Source: Sulfurovum sp.
GTDB lineage: Bacteria > Campylobacterota > Campylobacteria > Campylobacterales > Sulfurovaceae
Reading direction: 5' to 3'
Assembly: GCA_024637255.1 (NCBI GenBank)
Contig: JAGXFO010000020.1
Span: forward strand, 1 to 64,000
DNA length: 64,000 bases
Below the pieces are notes generated by a model. The model was not told where the DNA came from and ran no database searches. It saw nothing but the letters and a program-made list of their open reading frames with translations. Of this stretch, positions 16,582-26,577 are shown one piece after another; position 1 is the first letter of the stretch; each line of letters begins with the position of its first letter. The translations under genes and the position numbers were made by a program.

Positions 16582-18108
16582 ATGGAAATACAAGATATAG
16601 AAAATATTGAGCTGGAATTTTTAAATCTTAATGATACATGCGAATTAAAAGAAGTCATGATTGAGTCGTACGGAATGATGCCTGATGCCTACTGGAGTGA
16701 CAATCAGATTAAAACACTTATTGGAAAATTTCCAGAAGGCCAAGTCGTTATTAAGATTGATGGTGAAATAGCTGCGTGTGCACTCTGCATTATTGTTGAT
16801 TATGACAGATTTTCACATCATCATACTTATAGTGAAATTACCGGAGAGTATACTTTTAATACGCACACGGAGAGTGGCGACATTCTTTATGGTGTCGATG
16901 TATTTGTTAAACCAGAATTCAGAGGGCTTCGTTTGGGCCGTCGTTTATATGACTACAGAAAAGAGCTATGTGAAAAATTCAACCTTAAAGGTATCGCTTT
17001 TGGTGGAAGAATTCCAAATTATCATAAATATGCGAATGAACTATCACCAAAAGAGTATATAGAAAAAGTAAAAAGAAAAGAGATCAATGATCCTGTTTTG
17101 AATTTTCAAATATCAAACGACTTTCACCCCTCAAAAATCTTAAAAGGGTATCTTGAAGGGGATAAAGAGTCAGGTGAATTTGCAGTCTTGCTTGAATGGG
17201 ATAACATCTATTATGAGGGACTTAACAAAAAAGCCACAACAAAGAAAAAAATTGTTCGCTTGGGCTTGATACAATGGCAGATGAGACCGTATAAAAATCT
17301 TGATGAGCTGATGCAGCAAGCTGAATACTTCATAGATACTGTTTCGGGATATCGTTGTGATTTTGCTTTGTTCCCTGAGTTTTTCAACGCACCGTTAATG
17401 GCTGAAAACAATCACATGTCAGAACCGGATGCCATACGAGAATTGGCAAAACATACAGAAGGTATTGTTAGGAAATTTTCAGAATTCTCTATCTCTTACA
17501 ATATCAATATTATCACCGGAAGCATGCCAGAGATAAAAGATGGTCATCTATATAATGTTGGGTACTTGTGTCGAAGAGATGGAAGCACGGAAAGATATGA
17601 GAAAATACATGTCACACCCGATGAAGCAAAAGTATGGGGCATGCAGGGTGGAACCGGTTTAAAAACATTTGACACAGATTGTGGAAAAATAGGTATACTT
17701 ATCTGTTATGATTCTGAGTTTCCAGAGCTGAGCCGTCTTCTTGCTGATGAGGGTATGGATATCTTGTTTGTTCCATTTTTAACAGACACACAAAATGGCT
17801 ATTCCAGAGTAAGACACTGCTCCCAAGCAAGAGCTATTGAAAATGAATGTTATGTTGCACTTGCTGGAAGTGTGGGGAATCTGCCAAATGTACATAACAT
17901 GGATATGCAATTTGCACAATCAGCTGTATTTACACCTTGTGATTTCGCATTTCCTACCAATGGGATTAAAGCAGAAGCAGTGCCCAACAGTGAAATGGTT
18001 CTCATTGCAGATGTAGATATTGATTTGCTAACAGAACTCAATAAATTTGGGGCAGTAACCAATTTGAAAGATAGAAGAAAAGATATCTTTGAATTAAAAA
18101 AGAAATAG
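16582..18108 (+). CDS. GNAT acetyltransferase fused to a nitrilase-type carbon-nitrogen hydrolase
   Basis: Residues about 1-190 form a GNAT domain (DVFVKPEFRGLRLGRRLYDYRK is the acetyl-CoA loop). Residues about 225-500 are a nitrilase-superfamily hydrolase with the full Glu-Lys-Cys triad: Glu in ALFPEFF (about 265), Lys in YEKIHVTP (about 341) and Cys in GILICYDSEFPE (about 375). The fusion is a known protein family; one half may acylate and the other deacylate or hydrolyse an amide. The true substrate is unknown. No strong SD. The next gene begins 48 bp downstream and could share the transcript, although its base composition differs sharply. Confidence 0.88.
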   Translation: MEIQDIENIELEFLNLNDTCELKEVMIESYGMMPDAYWSDNQIKTLIGKFPEGQVVIKIDGEIAACALCIIVDYDRFSHHHTYSEITGEYTFNTHTESGDILYGVDVFVKPEFRGLRLGRRLYDYRKELCEKFNLKGIAFGGRIPNYHKYANELSPKEYIEKVKRKEINDPVLNFQISNDFHPSKILKGYLEGDKESGEFAVLLEWDNIYYEGLNKKATTKKKIVRLGLIQWQMRPYKNLDELMQQAEYFIDTVSGYRCDFALFPEFFNAPLMAENNHMSEPDAIRELAKHTEGIVRKFSEFSISYNINIITGSMPEIKDGHLYNVGYLCRRDGSTERYEKIHVTPDEAKVWGMQGGTGLKTFDTDCGKIGILICYDSEFPELSRLLADEGMDILFVPFLTDTQNGYSRVRHCSQARAIENECYVALAGSVGNLPNVHNMDMQFAQSAVFTPCDFAFPTNGIKAEAVPNSEMVLIADVDIDLLTELNKFGAVTNLKDRRKDIFELKKK

Positions 18109-18156
18109 TAATTACATATTTCATTGTAGGCTCATTTTAACCGAAAGAAATAAATT

Positions 18157-19944
18157 ATGGATAATAAAACCAAGATTGCAGGGATGGGATCTATCCTACA
18201 TGCGCAGGGAGTCGCATTTCGTATGTGGGCTCCCCATGCAAAGCGAGTATCCGTTATCGGATCGTTCAATGAATGGGATGGTAGCAAGCATCAGATGAAG
18301 TCTGAAGAAAACGGTTATTGGTACATCAATATCGCTGATGCCCATGCTGGAGATCAATATAAGTTCCTTCTTTCTACACCAAATGGAGATTTCGCGCGTA
18401 TCGACCCCTATGCCAGGGAGGTGACCTCTTCAGTTGGAAATGCTATCGTCCACGATACACACTTTGACTGGCAGGGGGACGACTTTACACTTGTGCCATG
18501 GAATGAACTTGTAATCTATGAACTTCATGTCGGAACATTCAATGATGAGGAGGACGTTGTTCATCAGGGTGAATTTGCATCAATATCCGCACGCTTAGGA
18601 CATTTGCAAAAACTCGGCGTCAATGCGATCCAGATTATGCCGGTGGGTGAATTTGCAGGCGAACGGTCATGGGGTTATAATCCCGCCCATATCTTTTCTG
18701 CAGAAACTGACTATGGGGGTCCATTGGCATTTAAAAAGTTCATCAAGCGTGCCCATCAGGCTGGTATTGCAGTAATTCTGGACGTTGTTTACAATCACCT
18801 CGGCCCAAGTGACCTTGATCTTTGGCAGTTTGATGGCTGGAGCGAAAATGGTCGTGGAGGAATCTACTTCTACAACGATGACCGCGCGGTCACACCATGG
18901 GGGGAAACCCGTCCAGATTACGGACGTGGTGAGGTTCGTCAGTACCTCCTGGATAACGCTATGATGTGGCTCGAGGAGTATCACATAGACGGTATTCGCT
19001 TCGACTGCACCCAATTTATCCGTACCGTAGACGGTTCAAGCGTGCAGGATTTGCCAGAGGGATGGAGTCTGCTTCAATGGATCAATAGTCAAATTACACA
19101 GAAGTTTCCCGGACGGATCACGATTGCTGAGGATCTTCAAAACAACAGGTGGCTCACCAAAGAAGTCGGAGCAGGAGGGGCAGGTTTTGGCTCACAATGG
19201 GATGCTATGTTTGTCCATCCCATACGCCAAGCGGTGATCACACCAAAAGACGAGCAACGCTCACTTGCGGCTATCCGTGATGCCATCTACTATCGCTATA
19301 ACGATGATGCTTTCGACCGGGTCATTTACAGCGAATCGCACGATGAGGTGGCAAATGGGAGGGCGCGAGTACCACAAGAGATCAACCCAAATGACCCAAA
19401 AGGGTGGTATGCACAAAAACGTTCAACATTAGCCGCTGCAATGGTTTTCACCTCCCCAGGTATCCCCATGCTTTTTCAAGGTCAGGAGTTCCTCGAAGGA
19501 GGATCGTTCCGTGATACGATTCCCGTCGATTGGGATCAATGTGACGAGTTTCACGGCATTGTTAGGCTATACCGCGATCTCATTGGACTGCGGTGTAATC
19601 ACAACGGTTTCACACGCGGTTTGTGCGGACAATTCACTCAGGTCTATCACCTGAATGATGTACAAAATGTCATTGCTTTTCATCGCTGGGACAAAGGAGG
19701 TGCATCAGATGACGTTGTGATTGTCGCCAATTTCTTCCGTGATGCGCATGATAGCTACAGCATTGGCTTTCCGGCTGAAGGAAAGTGGAAACTTCGGTTT
19801 AACAGTGATTGGGAGGGGTATAGTGACGATTTTCAAAACCATCCAAGCTCAGACGTTCTCGCCGAACAAGGTGAGTATGATGGACTTCCCTATCATGCTA
19901 TGGTTTCTATTGGTGCCTATAGTGTACTTATTTTTTCACAATAA
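18157..19944 (+). CDS. GH13 alpha-glucan branching-enzyme-like protein
   Basis: An N-terminal carbohydrate-binding/E-set domain (residues 1-110: FRMWAPHAKRVSVIGSFNEWDG) precedes a GH13 barrel. The catalytic residues are Asp283 (GIRFDCTQ), Glu325 (IAEDLQ) and Asp396 (SHDE), with the substrate loop VILDVVYNHLGPSD. At 595 residues it is shorter than GlgB, and the E-set resembles branching enzymes or trehalohydrolases, so the reaction could be branching, debranching or trehalose release. Base composition is clearly foreign: 66 of 120 bases are G or C at 18841-18960, against 18 of 60 at 17461-17520. No glgA or glgC nearby. Confidence 0.82.
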   Translation: MDNKTKIAGMGSILHAQGVAFRMWAPHAKRVSVIGSFNEWDGSKHQMKSEENGYWYINIADAHAGDQYKFLLSTPNGDFARIDPYAREVTSSVGNAIVHDTHFDWQGDDFTLVPWNELVIYELHVGTFNDEEDVVHQGEFASISARLGHLQKLGVNAIQIMPVGEFAGERSWGYNPAHIFSAETDYGGPLAFKKFIKRAHQAGIAVILDVVYNHLGPSDLDLWQFDGWSENGRGGIYFYNDDRAVTPWGETRPDYGRGEVRQYLLDNAMMWLEEYHIDGIRFDCTQFIRTVDGSSVQDLPEGWSLLQWINSQITQKFPGRITIAEDLQNNRWLTKEVGAGGAGFGSQWDAMFVHPIRQAVITPKDEQRSLAAIRDAIYYRYNDDAFDRVIYSESHDEVANGRARVPQEINPNDPKGWYAQKRSTLAAAMVFTSPGIPMLFQGQEFLEGGSFRDTIPVDWDQCDEFHGIVRLYRDLIGLRCNHNGFTRGLCGQFTQVYHLNDVQNVIAFHRWDKGGASDDVVIVANFFRDAHDSYSIGFPAEGKWKLRFNSDWEGYSDDFQNHPSSDVLAEQGEYDGLPYHAMVSIGAYSVLIFSQ

Positions 19945-20167
19945 GTATTGGTAGATTATGTAATTTCCTTCTTTCTTAATGTGCTATATTTCAGCATAAA
20001 AAACCCTAGAATAACCCATTGTGATCAATGTGTCAATAGTGATACAAGAGTACTTCTTTTGTCATGACTTGCTATTAAGATTGATACATTAGAATATTGT
20101 TTAAAAAAGGTCACATAATGTTTTATAAATTGTATAAAATTTTTGTCCATAAAGTAGAATATATAAT

Positions 20168-22045
20168 ATGAGATATATTTACATGACTTACGCGGACCAT
20201 ATTTCAAAATATGCAGGTTATTTGGCTGCACTCTTGGTGGTCGTTCTCTCTCTTCTGGTAGTCTATGATGCAGCGATGCGTTATATGTTCTCCGCAGGCG
20301 CTATAGCACTGCAAGAGATAGAATGGCACTTGTTTGATGTCATCTTTTTATTGGGACTTACTTATGCGCTTAAGCATGACAAACATGTAAGAGTAGACAT
20401 TTTTTTTGAACATTACACTAAGGATACTAAAGATATAGTACAGATACTCTCCATGCTACTTTTGGTCATCCCTTTTTCTTTGGTCTTTTTAAATGATGCT
20501 CTGGATATGTTGACACAGAGTTTTTTACAAAATGAAATTTCGAGTGATCCTGGCGGTTTGACGCATCGTTATGTCATTAAGGGTGTGCTAGTATTTGCCT
20601 TTGTACTACTTATAGTACAGGCACTTTCTGAAATACTCAAAGCATACCATAGACTGGATGCTAAAAAGACTTTAGGAAAAGTGATCTTGCTGTCCGCCGT
20701 GTTAGTATCTGTGGTCTATGCTACACATTTTGCAGACATAGCATTCTGGTTTGAGCCTGTGCTGTTGATGTTTGTTGTGACGCTTGTACTCTTGATGGCA
20801 GGGTTCCAAGTGGCTTTTGTTTTTGCAGGGGTGGCACTGCTCTTTGCATTTATTTCTGACGAGGTAGGGCTGCATGCACTTGAGATGCTTCCTTATAGAA
20901 CCTATGGCATCATGGATAATGCCACACTGATGGCAGTACCACTCTTCATCTTTATGGGGCTGATATTGGAGAAATCCAAGATGGCAGAAAGTTTGCTACT
21001 CTCCATGGGAAAACTCTTTGGTTCGGTGCGAGGCGGTTTGGCCATTTCTGTGGTGCTTGTGGGCGCTATGCTGGCAGCCAGTACAGGTATAGTGGGGGCA
21101 TCGGTGGTGATGCTTAGCCTTATCGCTCTTCCTTTGATGCTTAAGCATAAGTACAGCCCGGCATTAGCTTCGGGGTCTATAGCCGCGAGTGGTACATTGG
21201 GTCAGCTCATACCTCCTTCTGTGATACTTATTATACTGGGTGATCAGATGCACTTGTCTGTAGGCGATCTGTTTCGTGCAGCCGTAGTACCGGGGTTTTT
21301 GCTCATAGCACTTTACGTCATCTACATTTTGGTCATTTCATACTTCAATAAAGACATAGCTCCAGCCATCGCCTCAGATGAACTCTATGCAGATATACTT
21401 AAAGAGGCACTCAAAGAAATCATTCCTCCGTTGTTGCTTATAGGGGTGGTGCTTGGGAGTATCTTTGCAGGTATTGCGTCACCTTCTGAGTCTGCTGCCA
21501 TAGGTGTCTTAGGCGCGATGTTCCTTGCAATATGGAAAAGAAACTTCTCTTATGAGATGCTACGTTATGCTGCCATAGAGACAGTCAAGCTCACCGCCAT
21601 TATATTTATGATACTTATAGGGGCAACTGCCTTTTCGCTGGTTTTCAACGAACTTGGTGGTGGAGACATGGCAGTGGACTTTTTTGCAAATGATATGGCA
21701 GACAAATGGATGTTTATACTCATTGCGATGCTTCTCATTTTTGCTTTGGGGTTTTTCATAGACTTCATAGAGATAGCTTTTGTGGTCGTGCCTATCTTAG
21801 TGCCTATTGTTGCTTTGCTTGGTATAGACCCTATATGGTTCGCCATACTTATCGCTATGAACCTGCAAGCCTCTTTTCTTACACCGCCTTTTGGCTTTGC
21901 ACTCTTCTACCTTAAAGGCGCAGCAGGCGATAAAGTGAGTACGGGAGCCATTTACAAAGGAGTGGTGCCGTTTATCTTATTGCAGATTGTGGCGTTGGGA
22001 ATTATCATTTTGTTTCCTGAACTAATCTATCTATTTGGCAAATAA
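20168..22045 (+). CDS. TRAP transporter permease, fused DctQ-DctM
   Basis: A single 625-residue membrane protein. The first roughly 160 residues are the DctQ small subunit (four helices, HLFDVIFLLGLTYALKHDKHVRVD); the rest is DctM with about 12 helices (MAVPLFIFMGLILEKSKMAE, GTLGQLIPPSVILIILG, FLTPPFGFALFYLKG). Such permeases import organic acids by sodium gradient, using a periplasmic binding protein (DctP). No dctP gene is next to it in this window. The start could also be ATG 20183; neither has a strong SD. Confidence 0.92.
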   Translation: MRYIYMTYADHISKYAGYLAALLVVVLSLLVVYDAAMRYMFSAGAIALQEIEWHLFDVIFLLGLTYALKHDKHVRVDIFFEHYTKDTKDIVQILSMLLLVIPFSLVFLNDALDMLTQSFLQNEISSDPGGLTHRYVIKGVLVFAFVLLIVQALSEILKAYHRLDAKKTLGKVILLSAVLVSVVYATHFADIAFWFEPVLLMFVVTLVLLMAGFQVAFVFAGVALLFAFISDEVGLHALEMLPYRTYGIMDNATLMAVPLFIFMGLILEKSKMAESLLLSMGKLFGSVRGGLAISVVLVGAMLAASTGIVGASVVMLSLIALPLMLKHKYSPALASGSIAASGTLGQLIPPSVILIILGDQMHLSVGDLFRAAVVPGFLLIALYVIYILVISYFNKDIAPAIASDELYADILKEALKEIIPPLLLIGVVLGSIFAGIASPSESAAIGVLGAMFLAIWKRNFSYEMLRYAAIETVKLTAIIFMILIGATAFSLVFNELGGGDMAVDFFANDMADKWMFILIAMLLIFALGFFIDFIEIAFVVVPILVPIVALLGIDPIWFAILIAMNLQASFLTPPFGFALFYLKGAAGDKVSTGAIYKGVVPFILLQIVALGIIILFPELIYLFGK

Positions 22046-22130
22046 ATTCTGTTTTTAATGAAAGCCCTTTTGATTTTGACTGATAATCCAGTATACTGGG
22101 CAGACTAAAGATGAGAGAAGGTTTTCTGTG

Positions 22131-24458
22131 ATGTATAAATATTCAAATATGCGTTTATTTATTGCTGTAGGATTGATTTCACTTGTGTGGGTAGCCATTT
22201 CTTATTTTACTATCTCATCACGGGTAAATGCATTGACTGAGCAGAAGTATGTTGAAGTTTCTAATAAAATGAAAGATTTTTTAGAAGTTTTTATCAGTGA
22301 AAAAAAAGAAACCATGTCGCTTATTTCATTAATATTGTCATATGATTCTGAGATTCAAAAGGTGCTAATGAATCAAAATGGTGATTTATTAGCGCTGAAA
22401 AATTACTTTGAACAATTCAAAAATCATGCACTGCTAGAAGACATTTGGATACAGATCATTAAATCTGATGGAAAAAGTCTGTATCGGAGTTGGTCTCCTA
22501 AAAAAGGGGATGACCTTTCTGGTATCCGTCTTGATGTTGCAAGAATCATCAAAGAGCCAAAGAGTATCAATTCAATTAGTGTGGGAAAATTTGACTTTAC
22601 TTTTAAAAGCATGATCCCTGCTTATAGTAATGGTATCTTCATCGGTGTTGTCGAGACACTTTCTAAGTTCGATTCAATTGCTTTTAAAATGCAGGAGAAG
22701 GGTTTGGATACCCTTGCGCTTGTAGATAAGTCTTATAAGGCACAACTTCAATTTTCTTTTACAAATTTTTTTGTGAATGACTTTTATGTAGCCAATATAA
22801 ACGCTAAAAAAGAACTGATGCAGTTTATTGAACAAAAAGGGGTCGAATGTTTTCTTAGCGGCAAAGATTATTATCTTGCTACAGATATCAATAAACTTAT
22901 TTCCGTTTTTTACCTTAATGATATTAACAATAATCCTATGAGCTATTTTCTTCTTTTTCATGATTTGAATCATATTGACTTAAGCGGTATACACGATATG
23001 CGAGACAGACTTATCCTGATCGATACACTGATACTTATCTTGCTTATGGGCAGTTTTTATTATTTGTATGTAAAACGTTATAAAGTGTTTATGGTGAAGC
23101 TTAATAAAAAATTAGAATATGAAGTTACCCTAAAAACAATCGAACTGGAAGAACAGAACAAAAAATTGAATCATCTCGCTAATCATGATGTACTTACATC
23201 GCTACCCAATCGGCTTCTCTTTTTAGATCGCCTAGAGCAAAGCATAAAACTGGCTAAACGGCATAACACTCAGGTGAGTGTATTATTTCTCGATCTCGAT
23301 CGATTTAAAGAGATTAACGACACCTACGGACATGAATCAGGAGATAAGCTTTTAATAGAAATAACGCGTAGACTTGAGCTCTGCGTCAGGGAATATGACA
23401 CTATTGCGAGACTTGGAGGAGATGAGTTTACTATTATAATAGAAGGCTCTGAGAACAAAAAAATAGTTGATATTCTACAAAATATTATTGATAAAATTAA
23501 AGATCCAGTTTTTATTAATGGAAATACTTTGTATACGACATTTAGTATAGGTATCAGCAGTTTTCCAGAAGATGGGGATAGTACCGAGATACTCCTTCGT
23601 AATGCAGATACTGCAATGTATAAAGCCAAGGAGCATGGCCGCAACACTTATGCTTTTTATAATGAAGCTATGTCCTTAGAGGCCTTTAAAAGAGTGGCCA
23701 TGGAAACGGATCTGAGACATGCTATCGATCATGGTAGTTTCCAGGCGTATTATCAACCGAAAATGAATGCATTAACAGGCAAAGTCATAGGTATGGAAGC
23801 TTTAATTCGATGGAATCATGAAACACTCGGTTGGATACACCCTGATGAGTTTATCCCGCTGGCTGAAGAAATAGGCCTCATCGCGAAGATAGATAAATGG
23901 ATGATGGAAGAAGCTATGATGACCGCTTTATCATGGCAAAAAGAGGGGCTTTGCATCGGCAAACTCTCTTTAAATATATCAATGAATGAGATTGAAGATA
24001 AAAACTTTGTAGAGTATGTCAAGGAGATTGTTCACAAGACAGCGTTCAGCCCCGAGCTTCTTGAACTTGAAGTAACCGAAAGCCAGATTATGAAAAATCC
24101 AAAATCAACGATAAGTATGCTTAATGATGTTAAGGCACTAGGAGTTAGTATTGCAATTGATGATTTTGGAACCGGACATTCTTCACTCTCATCCCTTAAA
24201 AGTCTGCCCATAGATCAACTTAAGATTGATAAAAGTTTCATCCAGAACATTCCCAACGACAAAGATGATATGGCAATTGTCAAAACAATTATCGTTTTAG
24301 CACATAGTTTAAAACTTGATCTTATCGCCGAAGGTGTGGAGACCATTGAACAAAAAGATTTTCTGGTTGAGGCCGGATGTCATAATATACAAGGATTTTA
24401 TTATTCCAAACCGCTTCCTGCGGATGCCTATAGAGATTTTTTAATTGAGCACTCTTAG
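22131..24458 (+). CDS. Membrane GGDEF-EAL cyclic-di-GMP enzyme
   Basis: Two membrane helices (about residues 7-30 and 293-313) enclose a periplasmic sensor region of about 260 residues. A short coiled coil leads to a GGDEF domain with an intact RLGGDEF (about 429) and an upstream I-site RxxD (REYD, five residues before). An EAL domain follows (GMEALIRW about 554, later DDFGTGHSSLSSL). All key motifs are present, so it may both make and break c-di-GMP, set by the sensor. Start at ATG 22131, preceded by GAGAGAAGG. Alone in its transcript or with the next gene. Confidence 0.93.
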   Translation: MYKYSNMRLFIAVGLISLVWVAISYFTISSRVNALTEQKYVEVSNKMKDFLEVFISEKKETMSLISLILSYDSEIQKVLMNQNGDLLALKNYFEQFKNHALLEDIWIQIIKSDGKSLYRSWSPKKGDDLSGIRLDVARIIKEPKSINSISVGKFDFTFKSMIPAYSNGIFIGVVETLSKFDSIAFKMQEKGLDTLALVDKSYKAQLQFSFTNFFVNDFYVANINAKKELMQFIEQKGVECFLSGKDYYLATDINKLISVFYLNDINNNPMSYFLLFHDLNHIDLSGIHDMRDRLILIDTLILILLMGSFYYLYVKRYKVFMVKLNKKLEYEVTLKTIELEEQNKKLNHLANHDVLTSLPNRLLFLDRLEQSIKLAKRHNTQVSVLFLDLDRFKEINDTYGHESGDKLLIEITRRLELCVREYDTIARLGGDEFTIIIEGSENKKIVDILQNIIDKIKDPVFINGNTLYTTFSIGISSFPEDGDSTEILLRNADTAMYKAKEHGRNTYAFYNEAMSLEAFKRVAMETDLRHAIDHGSFQAYYQPKMNALTGKVIGMEALIRWNHETLGWIHPDEFIPLAEEIGLIAKIDKWMMEEAMMTALSWQKEGLCIGKLSLNISMNEIEDKNFVEYVKEIVHKTAFSPELLELEVTESQIMKNPKSTISMLNDVKALGVSIAIDDFGTGHSSLSSLKSLPIDQLKIDKSFIQNIPNDKDDMAIVKTIIVLAHSLKLDLIAEGVETIEQKDFLVEAGCHNIQGFYYSKPLPADAYRDFLIEHS

Positions 24459-24487
24459 GTGTGTACTTTAGCAGATGGGAGATGAAT

Positions 24488-25183
24488 ATGCCAATACAAA
24501 ATAGTTATAAAAGAATAGATGCACACCTCTCAAGTCTTGGGTACTGTTCAAGAAGTGAAGCGAAAAGATTTTTGAAAATGTTCGATGTGCAGGTTGATGC
24601 TGTAAGGATTTTTGATGTGAGTAAAAAAGCTTATCATCATGCCCTAAGCGTGGAGGGCGAAGCGCTTGATCCTGAAGATCTGCTTATTTTGATGCATAAA
24701 CCCGCTGGCGTCATTTGTTCTCATGACGACGCTGGAGCACTTATTTACGGACTGCTTCCGCAGAGATATCAAAGAAGAAACCCGAAAGTATCAACCATCG
24801 GAAGATTGGATGCAGATACGACGGGAGCCATACTGTTGACCAATGACGGAGCGCTAAATCACAAGCTCAGCAGCCCAAAGAGTGATGTCTCCAAGGTATA
24901 TGATGTAACGCTTGCCCAGGCGCTCAAGGGAGATGAAGCCGAAATATTTGCCAAGGGAGAACTTCTCCTGCATGGCGAAACAAAGCCGCTGCTTTCTGCA
25001 AAAATGGAAGTGCTTTCATCTACACATGTCAGACTTGAGATATGTGAAGGAAAATACCATCAGGTAAAGCGAATGTTTGGAGCCATGGGCAATAAAGTGC
25101 TGACACTGCACAGGGTAAGTTTTGGGGAGTACAGTGTAGAGGATCTTGAGGTTGGCAAATATAGACTTCTGGACCTTTCTTGA
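24488..25183 (+). CDS. RsuA/RluB-type pseudouridine synthase
   Basis: An N-terminal S4 RNA-binding domain (KRIDAHLSSLGYCSRSEAKRFLK) is followed by the catalytic domain with STIGRLDADTTGAILLTNDG (catalytic Asp) and the closing EGKYHQVKRMFGAMGNKVLTLHRVSFG. Size (about 231 residues) and features fit RsuA, which makes pseudouridine 516 of 16S rRNA, but RluB/RluE relatives cannot be excluded. ATG 24488 is chosen because GGGAG sits 6 nt ahead; two upstream in-frame ATGs lack spacing. Confidence 0.88.
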   Translation: MPIQNSYKRIDAHLSSLGYCSRSEAKRFLKMFDVQVDAVRIFDVSKKAYHHALSVEGEALDPEDLLILMHKPAGVICSHDDAGALIYGLLPQRYQRRNPKVSTIGRLDADTTGAILLTNDGALNHKLSSPKSDVSKVYDVTLAQALKGDEAEIFAKGELLLHGETKPLLSAKMEVLSSTHVRLEICEGKYHQVKRMFGAMGNKVLTLHRVSFGEYSVEDLEVGKYRLLDLS

Positions 25184-25189
25184 AGGAAT

Positions 25190-25371
25190 ATGTATAGCGA
25201 AAACGAAAAACACTCCTTTCATTTTCATGAAGGGGCTATATTTGGAAATATCATTTTAGCAGACGAGATCAATCGTGCTCCTGAAAAAGTGCAGTCAGCC
25301 ATGCTTGAGGCTATGGAAGAAAAATAGGTGACCGTTGCAGGAGAAACACACAAGCTACCTAAACTGTTTAG
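25190..25371 (+). pseudogene. MoxR-type AAA+ ATPase fragment with in-frame TAG
   Basis: The frame opens ATG (25190) with AAGGA before it and reads FHEGAIFGNIILADEINRAP, then EKVQSAMLEAMEEK and TAG at 25325-25327. It continues in the same frame as VTVAGETHKLPKLF. This is the Walker B segment and following sensor strand of MoxR ATPases, where the stop replaces a Gln or Arg of EAMQER-QVT. About 50 of some 310 residues remain; everything before and after is gone. It lies directly after the pseudouridine synthase. Confidence 0.8.
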
Positions 25372-26439
25372 TCAGAGCCACTTCTTCTTTTTAAAATAAG
25401 TAAGCAATCCAATGGTCACAGCTATAAATACTACCCATAACGCAGGATAGGCCCATTTCCATTTGAGTTCAGGCATATATTCAAAGTTCATCCCGTAGAT
25501 TCCTGCAAGGAAAGTCAAAGGGATGAAAATGGAAGCAAACACGGTCAATACTTTCATGACTTCATTCATTTTGTTACTGATACTGGAGACATAGATATCC
25601 AGTAAGCCAGAGAGTATATCTCTGTATGATTCGATAGATTCAGCTACACGTATTGTATGATCAGACACATCCCTAAGGTAAATATACGTTTTTTCGTGTA
25701 TCAACTCAGTATCGCTGCGAAGCATTCCGGCCACCAATTCTCTTAATGGAGAAATGTTTCTTCTGATGCTGATTATTTCCCTTTTGAGTCTTTGTATCAT
25801 ATTGAGTGTATCCGGGCTTGGTTCAGAGGTCAGTAGGTTATCTTCGATTACCGTGATAGCATCATCTAAGTTATCAATTAAAATAAAATTCATGTCAACA
25901 ATAGTATCCAAAATTGCATAGGCAAGGTAATCTGAACGGGAAGTTCTAAAACGATTTTTAGTGCTTTTGATCCGTTGTACAACAGGCTGAATAATGTTGT
26001 CCACCTTTTCTTTGAACATGAAAACAAAATTTTTAAGCACCAAAAGACTTATTTGTTCATAGGCAACAGAAAACACCTCATTTTCAGACAAAAGCGATTT
26101 GAGTACAATGTAAAGATAGTCATCATACTCTTCAAATTTAGGTCTTTGATGTGTATTGAGTATATCTTCAAGTACAAGCTGGTGTATATCAAATAATGCA
26201 CCAATTTTCTCAACGATTTCTACATTTGCTAGACCTTCGATGATGACCCATGTGATAGTATCAGTGTCTTTATATTTTAGAATATCATCTACAGATTCAA
26301 TCTGTATTTCTTCAAAATTCTCTTGATCGTAATCAATGAGAGTCATTTTTGTTTCAGTGTGGTGAACTTCGCCTACGTGAATAAGCGAACCAGGAGGCAG
26401 ACCTAATTTTTGTGAAGCATTGCTTAGAGATTGATTCAT
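25372..26439 (-). CDS. corA: CorA-type magnesium/cobalt channel
   Basis: A 355-residue cytoplasmic funnel plus two C-terminal helices. The pore signature is YGMNFEYMPELKWKWAYP, after helix VLTVFASIFIPLTFLAGI; the second helix ends KKKKWL, the basic sphincter end. The family is a pentameric channel for Mg2+, Co2+ and sometimes Zn2+. This window also encodes MgtE, giving two Mg routes. No Mg-sensing leader is evident upstream. Confidence 0.95.
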   Translation of the reverse strand: MNQSLSNASQKLGLPPGSLIHVGEVHHTETKMTLIDYDQENFEEIQIESVDDILKYKDTDTITWVIIEGLANVEIVEKIGALFDIHQLVLEDILNTHQRPKFEEYDDYLYIVLKSLLSENEVFSVAYEQISLLVLKNFVFMFKEKVDNIIQPVVQRIKSTKNRFRTSRSDYLAYAILDTIVDMNFILIDNLDDAITVIEDNLLTSEPSPDTLNMIQRLKREIISIRRNISPLRELVAGMLRSDTELIHEKTYIYLRDVSDHTIRVAESIESYRDILSGLLDIYVSSISNKMNEVMKVLTVFASIFIPLTFLAGIYGMNFEYMPELKWKWAYPALWVVFIAVTIGLLTYFKKKKWL

Positions 26440-26577
26440 GTATTCCTGCCCAAGAGAGATTTAACTAAAAAATTGACTTAAGAATAATCTTTTCCCAGCC
26501 AGCTTATATGTAAATTTCATATATATCATTGTATCTGGATTTTCTTTGTTTTCATAAACAGATACAAGAGAAGCGAT
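26440..26577. other. Intergenic DNA upstream of corA
   Basis: No gene is seen. The segment should hold the corA promoter, but I cannot single out convincing -35 and -10 boxes. It joins the cytidine deaminase remnant on its right. Confidence 0.3.

Noticed and set aside
24461..24487. Upstream start for the pseudouridine synthase
   Set aside because: The SD spacing supports ATG 24488, and the extra residues do not match the family.
25325..25327. Programmed TAG readthrough in the MoxR frame
   Set aside because: The rest of MoxR is missing on both sides, so a dead gene is the simpler explanation.
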